A stretch of DNA of 64,000 bases from Gavia stellata (taxonomy: Eukaryota > Chordata > Aves > Gaviiformes > Gaviidae): positions 85,054,451 to 85,118,450 of the forward strand of contig NC_082595.1 of NCBI RefSeq assembly GCF_030936135.1, given 5' to 3'. How positions within the stretch are numbered: the stretch's first letter is position 1; each line of letters starts with the position of its first letter. The position numbers and the translations under genes are program-made. The notes under the pieces are model-generated. The model ran no database searches. It saw nothing but the letters and a program-made list of their open reading frames with translations, and was not told the DNA's origin. Positions 21,001 to 33,500 of this stretch are shown here, in pieces.

Positions 21001-24000
21001 CACTTCTATACTATCTCACACCATATTATTTGACTCAGATTGTTACAACTGAGCTCTAAACCACTTGAATTAAGAATTTCTACAGGAAACCTGAGGATGT
21101 TTTGAAGCATCAAAGAAATATGCAGATGCAGACTTTAATAAAGCTACTTAGCTGCAAAGAATTGCCAGAAAGTATCTTTGTGCTAATGTCAGCCAATTTT
21201 TCTAAATTAATTTTGAAACAATTCATTGTCCATCCTCCTCACCTCCTTCCAATTTACAGCAGTCATTGTAAACATTGCTAGGACAGCACAAGCATATGAT
21301 AGAACACTTTCCTTTTAAGAAAGAAGACGGCATCACTTCATACCTCTATAAACTTCACCATATTTGGTAAAGATTCAGTAAAGGTTTGCATTCTGTGACC
21401 ACTATAGGAACAGCAGTGGTCATTTCTGTATACCTTGAAGAGCTAAGAAAATTTACCCACCACCCAAAAACCACATAAAAAGCAAATAGCTTGCAGTAAG
21501 CTAATCTCTTTTTTAATTATTTTCTTTATATTATTAAACTACAGAAGCAATCAGGCAGGCATGACATTTTAGTGCTCCAGCAACTTTCCTAACAGTTGCA
21601 CTGACTTATCTGGCATCTCTTCTTGTCTCTGAATATGACCAAAAGAGGGATTTTGTTTGATATGAAAGAATACAGCACACAAAGCACCAAAGAGGTAAGA
21701 GCCTTGTACCAATCTCAACTTGTCACGATGTCAGTTTTGTAAAACTTATGCACGCACCATACAGAAATTAAGAGCACTAAAATGAACAGCTGGTGGTAGC
21801 CAGGTGGAGATTAGACTTTTTCCTCATTAAATATGAAAAAGCACCACAGGATTACTTTAGACTAAAGAAGGGTGAACTCAAATATCACCACAAAAGCAAA
21901 TTCTCTTAAAAAGGGCAGGACAAATCATTTCTGGTACAAACATAAAGGATGCTGGGCAAGCTCCTTTTAACAGATGAGTTGTGCTCGTAAATGCAGACAA
22001 ATCTCTCTGCATATGCATGGCAAACCTCAAAAATTTCAGCCAGTTAAACAAGACTCCCCAGCCAGAAACATTAAATTCTGAAACACAACCATTTACAAGT
22101 CACTTTTTCCAGCTGAAGAACAAGGTGCAGTACCATGAGACGTTGGTGAGTAACAAGTCACATGTCTGTACATGCAGCGTTTTAAGAATCCCATTTTCTC
22201 TGCTCCTCTGGAAACAGAAGTATCACAAACCTGTGATAGCAGAAAACTTTGCAAAGAAAAATTTCAGACAGTTAAGAGAACCTCAAGGAGACCAAAGAAA
22301 ATGAGGACAAATTTCAAGACATCAGTAATTCTGGAGACTACTTTTAAGACAAAAAGAATACAGAGACTAGAAACTCTATTTAGCTGTTTTATAAAAGCCA
22401 TAGCAGCAGTGGGTGGGATTTGTTACATGTTTTGGTCAGCAGATGAGGAGGTCAATACAATGTGTTTAATAACTGGAGCTCCAATTGTAGAGAATGTGTG
22501 TGCACACATGGCTTTTTTTTTTTTTTAATGCAACCAATTAAGTCATGGCCCATCAGGTACATGCAAACTTTACATTTATGACAGAAGAAAGTGTTACGAG
22601 GAATAAAGCACATGATCAAAATCTAACATAGCAGACTCTGGAAAAGACCATCTACCCAGGTTTTAAACATTTGTTGAGCCAAGCAAAGAACTTTCTCAAG
22701 CTGAAACATCTTTTCACGTGAAAGGAATTTGTAACTTTAGGGTCTGCATTGAAAAAAAAACCCCAACTGCCCAAAAGCCTCTGTAACTTGGACTGAGATG
22801 TTTTTGAGGATGAAAATTGGTTTCTGACTCAATTCCACCCTTTATCAGAACTTGGTGTGAAAAATTCTGGAACTGATTTAGCTTGAGTCAGTAGCTAAGG
22901 GCAACTCAAAGTCTTCCAGAATAGGGCTTCCTCAGCAGCAGCATGAATGACACACCCAGATTTGAACAGGAGTGTGATTAATCTGAGATTTCCGGTGGGA
23001 AAGCAAGCAGCAGGCACAAGAGAAAAATATTAAGTCCTGTTCACTCTGTAACACTTGGGTGTCAGAATCAGATGCACTGGAAGCGTTCAAACTATTTTCT
23101 AGTGTTTGAACAGATTCTTCAAGTTATATGATTGCTAATGAGCACTGAGATAACTCAGTAGATTCTTCATTAATTCTGTTTGTTTCAGAGATGGCAGTTA
23201 TATCAGAATCATGACTGGAAATAAACCAGTGCCAGTTTTCCAGCTTTTCTAACCATGATGACACACAGTTGTAATTATTCTGACTCTTCAGAATTGAGAG
23301 TGAGAAATATCTAGCCTTCCCCTTGTCTTACTCGCCACAAAAAAAAAAAACTTGTTTGCATAATAAGTATTTAGATTTACAGCAGTTAGAAGCAAACTCA
23401 CAGGCTAATGAATAATAATAAAATAAAATCAAGCTGGCATTTTATTACATTGAGATTTCTTACTGATTGACAGCAATCATTAACTGAAGTATAAGCTGGT
23501 AAAGCTGGACAGCTTGCATAGGTATTTTTAAATGAAGGAACTGAGAAAGGTGGCATAGGTAACAATTTTAAACACAGAAATAATTGTTCACCTTAAAGTA
23601 AGGACAGTACAAAAATAATTAACACATTTACATTCATTTATCCAAGGCCACCTCTTCATGAATGGAAGGGAGCAAAGACGATAGTATATAGGAATAATAG
23701 AGCTTAAATTCTCTCACATCTGTTCCAAACAGGAACTAGAAAGTTGATTTAGCTTCTGTTCCCTTAAAGAGTTGTTCCAGCCTCAGATCAGGGAGAGGAA
23801 CCAAACCCGTCAAACTTTAAGCCATCAAATCCAACACTCTATCATGCTACAATTGAAAAAACATACACATTTATAAAAATAAAGCTAACAAACTAACTGT
23901 ACAGCCTGTGGTCCTGATTCTGACATTTAACAAACACGATGTAGACAAAATTGTGGTCTATGAGGTGAGAGTGGCCACAGGCAAGAGTTAGGCCATATGT

Positions 24001-24300
24001 TCAATTTATAAACCTGGGATCTAAACTTCTCTTTATAACAAGATTAGCTATGCAAATCTGAGATAATTAGAGTTTACTATTTTTATCTGTTGCAAAGACC
24101 ACATGAAAAAGTAAATAAAGACAATGACATTTTGTGACAGAAAAATTAAATAAAAGAACCAATTTAAAAAAAAACCACACAACAACTATAAACCCAAAAA
24201 TACCTAGTAAGACCAGCCTACTAATTAGGCAACAACTTATACAGCTAGACTGGAGAGACTTAGACATCACCCATTAGAAAAAGAATATGCAAAGGCTTAA
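18061..24300. other. Intergenic region between BAG2 promoter and ZNF451 3' end
   Basis: AT-rich sequence with scattered short A or T runs. Open frames are short and show no recognisable family. No RNA gene or mobile element was identified. Confidence 0.7.
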
Positions 24301-24517
24301 AAATTTATTTTTATCATACACAATATATTGCAGCAGATATCCATAAACTCCAGCTGTTCATCAGCATGACTGAGGACATCAGAATATAAATCTAACAATT
24401 CAAGCTACAGACGTATTTTTGAAGTGGTATTTCTGAACCTTTGTAAATAGATGAACAAGCCTCCATTTTTATGAGCAGCTCTGATGACATGGTGTTAGTG
24501 TACTGAAGTATCTTCAT
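24285..24517 (-). other. ZNF451: ZNF451 3' UTR, possible short form
   Basis: An AATAAA signal on the - strand at 24304-24309 lies about 210 nt after the stop. Longer 3' ends further left are equally possible. Confidence 0.35.
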
Positions 24518-24570
24518 TTACATTTCCTCAAGGCTTCTCTTGATAGCCTCTTCCAATTCTGGATCTTGCT
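24518..24570 (-). CDS. ZNF451: ZNF451 last exon with C-terminal UIM
   Basis: 53 nt encoding [16 protein letters not shown] and TAA at 24518-24520. The acceptor is [17 protein letters not shown] is a good UIM core (acidic stretch, Ala, three residues, Ser). The C terminus is essentially identical to the family. Confidence 0.95.
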
Positions 24571-27500
24571 CTGTATAAATACAAAAACCTGATTATAATC
24601 TCAAACTGTGGTTAATAACTAGTCATAAACACAACTACATTAATAGTACTACATAAAGCAACAAATTACTTCTGTAGGCAATGTCAGCATACTGTAAAAA
24701 AAAGGTAGAGAAACCAAAGGAAAGTATTTTCCCTCTTTCTGTCTTATGCTATCTTTTCAACACTTCAAGATACAGAAACAACCTGTACAACCTTCCACTG
24801 TATTAACTAGGAGCAGCACAATGATTAGTTTAAGAGTATAACGCAACTACATATTTACTGGTCAAAATAATACTGAGATTAGAACCCATATGTATGCACC
24901 AAAAAAAAAAAAGTATTAAACCAAAAAAAGATAGACACACAAAACAAGCAGAGAGGTTTCAGTATTTTCATTCCAGTTCCTTATCAATAGATATTCCTGT
25001 ATCTACATTCTAACTTGGCACCACTCTTGTCACTCTTACTAGGAAGGACAGACACAAGTAGACAAAGTGTCCTATCAACAGTAAGAATAGTCAAGATCAA
25101 GGCTGTAATATTTTTATGGGGGGAAGCCTGTATTGCACTCATCTGACTTGTTAACAACCTCTCTTAAAACACCTTTCATAATACTCAACATAGAAACCCC
25201 ATTTCTGCATTACATTTAGGTTGTTTTAGGCACTAATTGTTTGGTGTTAGTGAATTAAATACCATAAGTAAGATAAGGTTTATATGTACAGTAAATATTA
25301 ATACCAATGGTATAGTTGGAAAAATTAAAGCAGCTTTCAGACACATTGTTATTCTTGAATTATTTACCTTCTGCTTTAGGAGGACACAAGCACATCCTAT
25401 AACAAAAGCTGTCTGTTCTTATGACAAAGGAAACACAGTAATTATATATATTAACATAACAGATTTTAAAACTTTAATTATTATTGGGCTGTTTTATGCA
25501 AGGCCTAGATCTGGAACAGAAATAGCATCAATGAATGCTCTCTTATGTCAGCAGAGCTATATTCATTCACCTGGACTTTCTTGCAACATCTGATACTACT
25601 GATAAAGAGGTAAGTTAGTTTCTGAAAGGAAAAAATGACATGGCCACAGAAACAAAAAAGAAATTTTGAAACCAAAATAAAGCAGAAAGCCATTTGCAGA
25701 CAATTGCTTGCATTAAAATATGTTGTCAATTAGCCACTAAGCATGTGCAAGAATCAAGAATAAGGTCCAAACTGACTCTGTTGCTAATGGCATGCAGTTT
25801 GCTCCACAGTGGTATCTGGATTGTCCTCTACTCCCTGGAGCTGCTGAAGCAGCTTTTTCTGCCTCCTACACTTGCTTTTTGCTTTCTCCTCTTCCAGCAG
25901 TGCTTTTTCCTTTTTACACTTTTCTGGGGTTGATCTTGCCTCCTCACTCCCTCTTACCCCATACTAGGACTGCCATTAACCACACAGGCAGCCAGTGAAC
26001 ACAGCTGAAGCCGGACTGCTTCATAAGGTCAGATGCCTTCAGCACTACAGCATCAGAACTGAGACCTCCTGTATGCACCAACTGCCACTGCTACCCCAAT
26101 CACAATACCCAGTGCTAGGAGGACCTGAGCATGGCAAACTTTCGGTACTGTAGATGAACATGTTGGACATTTAATAACTATTTAGTTACAGTTGGTAAAT
26201 TTATAACTGAGTAAATTCTGGGAATATAAGATTCAGTTATCGGTTTTATCACTGACCTTGTACAAATTATTTATTGATTTTATTTTTTTTTTAGTTCATT
26301 TTATTTCCATCAGGTGGAAGGGCAGGGTGGAAGCCTTTAAAGAATAACTTATTTTCAAAGTGCACTGTAGTCTGTCACCAAAAATTAATGACTACATTGT
26401 ATGAACACTACCACTGAGCACAACAGCAAAAGGATGAAAACAATTTCAAATAAGGTATGATGTGAGCAGACAGCTGTACTGCTGATTCAAACTTGTGCAT
26501 AAATCTACAGCTCTTTTAGGAGCTGTAAAAAGAACTGGTACAAAGTGAGCTCAGTCAAGTCTCATTGCACAATACCCTGTGGTCCACCAATAAAGTAGAT
26601 CTTGAGTCTGCTGGCATAGTTTTCAGGTTATGAAATTATTTTTTCTTTATAACTCACCACAGTGTTCTTAACTACTCAAGATTGCCCAGCATATATTAGA
26701 GAGTATTCCTAAGAAGTGACTTGCCATAAAACTGGTTGTAAGTTTAGTTTCTATATCTTCCATAATTAATAGCACTCCTGAACACAGAAAAGTAAAAATT
26801 AACAGACCTTCCTGTTTCTTTGTTTCTTCTAAGCTCCTCTTCACTGTTAATTTGATATCTTCATCCTCTTCGCTATCTGAACCTTAAATGCACAAATGAA
26901 ACGTAAATTACACATTGCTTCTAATAAAAAAGTTAATGGTTCCCTCTTACTGTAACAACATCATAGGTTGGATTTGAAGAAATACACTTGTTATGATCTG
27001 AAAAGCAAGATAAAAATACATTATAGTGGTAGTTTAAGACAGTAACTCAAGAGACAGTTACTTTTCATCTACCTTCTTTCCTTTCTGCCCAAAATCTGCA
27101 GGCAGACTACCTCAATTTTATATTATTTTAACATGGTAACAAGAAATAATAGGTGCAGAAACCACTGTTAGTGTCTACTGCATTTTCTTTTTTGTAATAG
27201 TTATTAGAAAAAAAGACATTACTCACTTTCTACAAAATATATCAAGGATTTAATCATGGGAAGAAGCACTATAGTGTGTCTCTGTGTATTGGGTTTGCGT
27301 GGCAGCGTTTTGGTAGCGGGGTGGGGGGGGGCTACAGGGGTGGCTTCTGTGAGAAGCTGCTAGAAACTTCCCCTATGTCTGATAGAGCCAATGCCAGCCG
27401 GCTCCAAGACGGACCTGCCACTGGCCAAGGCCGAGCTAATCAGCAACAGTGGTAGTGCCTCTGTGATAACATATTTAAGAAGGGGGGGAAAAATTGGGAA

Positions 27501-30500
27501 ACGGCAGCCAGAGAAGAGAGGAGTGAGACTATGTGAGAGAAACAACTCTGCAGACACCAAGGTCAGTGAAGAAGGAGGGGGAGTAGGTGCTCCAGGCATC
27601 AGAGCAGAGATTCCGCTGCAGCCTGTGGTGAAGACCATGGTGAGGCAGGCTGTCCCCCTGCAGCCATGGAGGTCCACGGTGGAGCAGATATCCACCTGCA
27701 GCCCATGGAGGACCCCACGCTGGAGCAGGTGGATGCCCAAAGGAGGCTGTGACCCCGTGGGAAGCCCACACTGGAGCAGGCTCCTGGCAGGACCTGTGGA
27801 GCCGTGGAGAGAGGAGCCCACGCTGGAGCAGGTTTGCTGGCAGGACTTGCAATCCCGCAGGGGACCCACGCTGGAGCAGTCTGTTCCTGAAGGACTGCAC
27901 CCTGTGGAAAGGACCCATGCTGGAGCAGTTCGTGAAGACATGCAGCCTGTGGGAAGGACCCACATTGGAGAAGTTCGTGGAGAACTGTCTCCCGTGTGAG
28001 GGACCCCACGCTGGAGCAGGGGAAGAGTATGAGGAGGAAGGAGCGGCAGAAACGATGTGTCATGAACTGACTGCAACCCCCATTCCCCGTCCCCCTGCGC
28101 CGCTCGGGGGGGAAGAGGTAGAGAAAAATCAGGAGTGAAGTTGAGCCCGGGAAGAAGGGAGGGGTGGGGGGAAAGTGTTGTTTTTTTAAGATTTGGTTTT
28201 ATTTCTCATTATCCTACTCTGATTTGAGTGGTAATAAATTAAACTAATTTCCCGAAGTCAAGTCTATTTTGCCCATGATGGTAATTGGCGAGTGATCTCC
28301 CTATGTCCTTGTCTTGACCTACGAGCCTTTCCTCATATTTTCTCTCTCCTGTCCAGCTGAGGAAGGGGAGTGAGCGAACGGCTGTGTGGTGATTAGTCCG
28401 GCTGGGACTAAACCACGACACTCTGCCTACACACGATCTTAGCTGTATTTTGTTGCCTAAATAGTCCATTTGAACAATGGACTGCTATAATTCAACTGAG
28501 CAGTTCAATTCAGCAGTTTGTTCAAGTCTCACAGAAGAAAAAAGTCGATACGCTTAGTTTAATCCACTAACTCATCATAGCCGAGCCCAGCCAAAACTCT
28601 ACCACCTTTCCCTTTCTGAATAACACTCTTCGTGAGGCTGGTTTCCAGCTCCAGAATGACAGCTCTATTTTGAAGTGTCTAGTAGGGATTGGTGTACCTA
28701 AGATCATTTTTTTTCCCCCCAATTTGTTTTAAACAGTCTCAGTAAACTAGAGGTTAAAAAAATAAATAAGTCGATGAGTCACATTATGTATTCATTCTCC
28801 TGCTACAGGCTATTGCTATTTTGGGAGATGGTCTCTGTAATGAGGTCTTACAGTATTTGCAATCAACTAGGTCTCCTATGGTCATACCAACAGAAGTACT
28901 TCCCTTAAAGTCATCACGTTTATTAGTACACCAGTGTACTTCTGATAAAGTTTACCGGCAAAGAACATTCTGATATGGACATCTAATTTACTGACTGCGT
29001 GACTTCTGGCATTTTAAATGACCCAAGTTAGGTATTCAAAGAGACAGGTACACTTTCTAAAATTTGTTTTCAAACCTCTGACACATATACCTGTTTGAAC
29101 GTTGCTGACTTTCCTAATTCCAGGAATACAAACTCCAACAGCTGGTATCAAACAGAGATAAGAAGCCCACAAAGACGCCAGAAATAGTTGGATATACATT
29201 GCAGTTAAAATGGTCTTTTTCTCCAGTCACTTGGCAGACTGACCGTGAATCTTTTTTGGAGCTGCCTACTATCTCTGGGCAGAAGTAGTACTATTTTGTA
29301 CATCATCTTCCAAAGCAAACAAAGGAGAAGAAAGAAAAATCCACACAACCCAAACAAACAGCATTACAATCACTTAAGGAAGGAAGGAAAAAGTGCAAAG
29401 AAAAGGTTTTGCACAAGTGGCTTCTCCCTTATTAACAATCCTTTTAATCTTCCAGCCCAGAAGACATCTCAGACTGGTCTAAAAAGTTTTGTACCTGTTA
29501 GAGGTGTAACAGTCAAAGCAATCACTCCCTAACTAATTTGTTGGTGTAAGTATAATGGAAGAATTGAGAGGAATAAGTAACAAGGCATAGTAGAAGGGAA
29601 TATCTGGTTTGCTACCATTTCATATAAAAATGCATTAAGAGCACTTTCCTGAAGGTTTGTGGGGTTTTTTTAGGCCACTTGACAGAAGATGCTGGCAAAT
29701 GGGAAAGGCAATATTCTTCTGATTGTCATCTTGCATAGATGGTTAAACAGCAAGGATCGGAGTACTCAGAAATTCAGCAGTTTCTTTCAAATATGATCTA
29801 AAGAAGCCAACTTTCCTGGAACTGGTTGTAGAGTTGGTTAGCATTCACTACAGAAGCAGCCATGATGGCAACTGACTGCCACACTATTAGAGGACAGTAC
29901 TTTCCAGCTTACTCCTGGCTTCCTCAACCCAGGCAACAGGCTAACTTGACACTGAGTTTTCAGAATACAGCAGATCAGCAGCTAAGTTGACTTTACTGTC
30001 AATTAGGAAAGTTATGAATGCTAAAACAGGATTTGTAGATAGAATTATTTTAGTTCATTAAGAAAAAGTTTAGGATTCATCTTATGTATTAATGCAGGCC
30101 TCATCTTGAAATGTTTTGTTTATCACACCAGCTTAATTATACCACTGTAATAACATGGGGTACACATTCACATTGGAACAGAGGTATATGCAAACTGGCA
30201 TGCAAAACATCTAAACATTTTAAAACAAACTGCCTGCCCCGTGATTTATCACTGCACCTGAAACACAATAACTAAATACTACTTGATAGTTACAACATTA
30301 CAGAGAAAATGTTTGCTTAAAGCATAGTTGAAGAAACACCATTCCACTGCCAGAAACTATGGAACTTGAAAACAATTAGTACTGATGATCTTCTGTTAGT
30401 TTGAGGGGGAAAAAAATCAGCTTGGAGTCAAATGTGGTTATGAAGCATATTAAAAGTCTGATGAGCTACACTCTACCTTCACTGGTCATTATTTGCAAGA

Positions 30501-33500
30501 CTTCTCTCCCCTCTACTTAACTGTATTCATGCACATACAACTTCCGACGAAGGCAGTTGCTGGGTTCTCTGAAATCTTTCAGTTTATGCAAGTTAACCTA
30601 TTAAGACACTAACAAAGAGCCAAATCTTATTTAGGAGCTTTTCACCCAAAGTCTTGTCAGTATCTCAAATTATACTGAGACTTTCCTTATCCAAAACCAA
30701 AAACATGGTGATGCTTGCGGTCAGTGTTCCCCCCTGCCCGCCCCTCCCCAAACCTACACAGAGCACAGACTAAAAGCACAGAAGCAGTAAAGATAAAAAT
30801 TTGAAGATGTTCTGATATGGTTCTATGGGAATCAGGAATAAGACTGTAACACTCAGAAGAAAAGCCATCTGCAGGCAAAAATCCTAGGCAGAAATGCTCC
30901 AACAAATAAGGGTGTGGGGAGCAGGAATTCAGCTTCCTTTAGGGGCTAGACAGCAAGAACTATTAGCGTGGAACTCATCACTTGTCAACTAAAGAGAAGG
31001 AAAGGCCAACTGATTGAACAGATGCATTTTCAAGTCAGAAAAGACCAGGCTGCGTTTCCACATGGGACAGGTCATTGTGCTTGATCTAATGTTGCTCATT
31101 GTGTGTCTGTACCCTGTGACTGAGCTCCACTCTCAAGGAGATCTTGGATTCCAGTTAAGAATATACTCCATGCAAGTATCACAGAATGGCTGAGGTTGAA
31201 AGGGACCCTTGGACGTCATCTTGTCCAGCCCCCCTGCTCAAGCAGGATCACCTAGAGCCAGCTGTCCAGAACTATGTCCAGATGGCTTTTGAATATTACC
31301 AGAAAGATACTGTACTGGGGAGCTCAGAACTTGACAGTTACAGCCTTACCAGTGCTGCGTAGAAGGAAAGGACCATCTCCATCAGCCTGCTGGCAACAGT
31401 CCTCCTAATGCAGCCCAGGGTACCACTGGCCTTCTTAGCCATGAGAGCACACAGCTAGCTTGTGGTCAACTTGGTGTCTACCAGGACCCCCAGGTCCTTT
31501 TCTGCAAAGCTGTTTTCCAGCTGGTTGACCCCTGGTCAGCATATATTGGTGCTTGGGACTATTCCTCCCCAGGTGCAGGACTTCGCATCTCTCCTTGTGA
31601 AACTTCATGAGCTTCCTGTCAGCCCTGTCAAGGGGCTGTCTCCCCTGTCAAGGTTCCTCTGGATAGCAGCACAACCCCCTGATGTATCACCTGCCACTCC
31701 CAGATTTGTGTCATCAGCAAACCTGCTGAGGGTACACTCTGCCCCACCATCTAGGTCATTAATGAAGACATTAAACAGGACTGGACCCAGCACTGACCCC
31801 TGGGGTACACTGGTGGTGACTGGCCTCCAACTGGACTTCATGCCACTGATCACCATGTTCCGGGTCTGGCCATTCAGCCAGTTTTTCAATCCACCTCACA
31901 GTTTGCTCATCCAGCCCACACTTCATCAGCATATACTCCTGGTACTGCTGGCATCTTCTGATGTTAAAGAGTAAATTAGAATGTTTAATTTGGAGAAATC
32001 GGGCACATCCTGTCTCTGTTGTTAAAATGCTTAGCACATTCTGTAGCTCCCAACTCCTCTGGGGTCAGAGGAAAAGCAATTGCCCAGTTTCCCAGCCAAA
32101 AGATCTAGTTTCTCAGCCTCTTCTCTAGTACCTTTTGTTAAATAAACAACAGCTAAGAAACTCTGACCCTACCTATTCTCTCAAAGAAATCCTACTGCTC
32201 ACTACTATCCTCACATATTGCCAAATTCCTGCTGGAAGAACAAAAAAAAACCAGGAAAGCAAATTCTGGATGACTATAGAGCTCAAAGATCAGAAAGATT
32301 AACCCTATAGATGGGAGCAAATACATTTGTTGACATTTCACAAGTCTCTCATAGAAACCTATTTTGGGAAGACTGGTAAATTTTCACAGAACGCAAGCGC
32401 CACCCACTGTCCTGACATCAAAGCACCACAGCTTGAATTTGGATTAGCTGCCCACACAGCTCAGCGTAATTCTTCCCCCCTACATCTGATCCTCTTCTTT
32501 TGCAACCTCCCTAGTTACCATCATTCCCTTAATAATTTCCATCAGGTTTACCGGTTCCTCTGTCTCACCAGAGACTCAATTTCCCTTCCCCAGCCTTAGT
32601 CCTCCTCCCTTGCCACACAACTTCTTAACACACCTCGACTACTTCACATGTCGTGCAGTCTCACACCCTACCTCCACTTCTCTCTCCTACAATGCGCTCC
32701 TTCTCTTAGTCTTTTCAGTAACTCTTAATCTCATTTGCCTCTTTCCCATCCCAATGTACGGGGACATCAATATCACACTTAACTCACTGCCTCTCCAACC
32801 ACCGACCCTTTTCCTTTTACAGTGGATGTCTGAAGTTTTAGTGCCACCTTACCTTAAGGATACCATTAAAGTTACCTCATTCAGAATCCTAGTTACTACT
32901 TAGCCAAAAACTTAAGATCAGTACCCCATCCTTACTTTCGTTAGCAGTCACGTTCAGTATGTGTGATTATGCTGCCTTTAAAAAACTGCTCCTTGGCTTC
33001 CAGAATCTTTTCCTTTATTCCTTCTTCAATATGTCCCTGGAGGATCTTCCCCACATACTCTTCCCCAATACTTACTGCTCTAATCTCTGCTTCTTCATTA
33101 AGGTAACATCATCTGTAAGTGCAAGTACATCTACTCCCTGCTGAGTGTTCACAAATACACAAGACCTCTATTCCTCCATGCAAACCAAAGCTTCACTCTA
33201 TATACCTCTATACAGATGCTCATTCATTTGTTCATTCAAGTGTAGCACGACTGAAAATAAAGCTGTCAATCCCCCACCCTCCTCCAATTGCATTTTTTGG
33301 AAACTGTGGCAAATACCATGAAGGTCACTCAGACTTTCATTTAACCTTCATCTTGGACACCTCTCTGAAATTCACAATCAGATTAAACTAAACCTTAAGG
33401 ATTTTTTTTGTATAATCTGAGTGGTGAGGTCATCCCAGTTCATCCACTTGGCTACAATTCTTGTTCAGTCTCATTATCTTAGGTCTTAATACATTGCTTT

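Noticed and set aside
27360..28138. Open frames of 129-238 codons on both strands
   Set aside because: They lie entirely in the solo LTR and come from its GC-rich tandem repeat. The same repeat is open in several frames, which argues against coding.
31462..31974. Plus-strand open frame of 170 codons
   Set aside because: It is antisense to the degraded CR1 copy, where the - strand carries the recognisable RT boxes.
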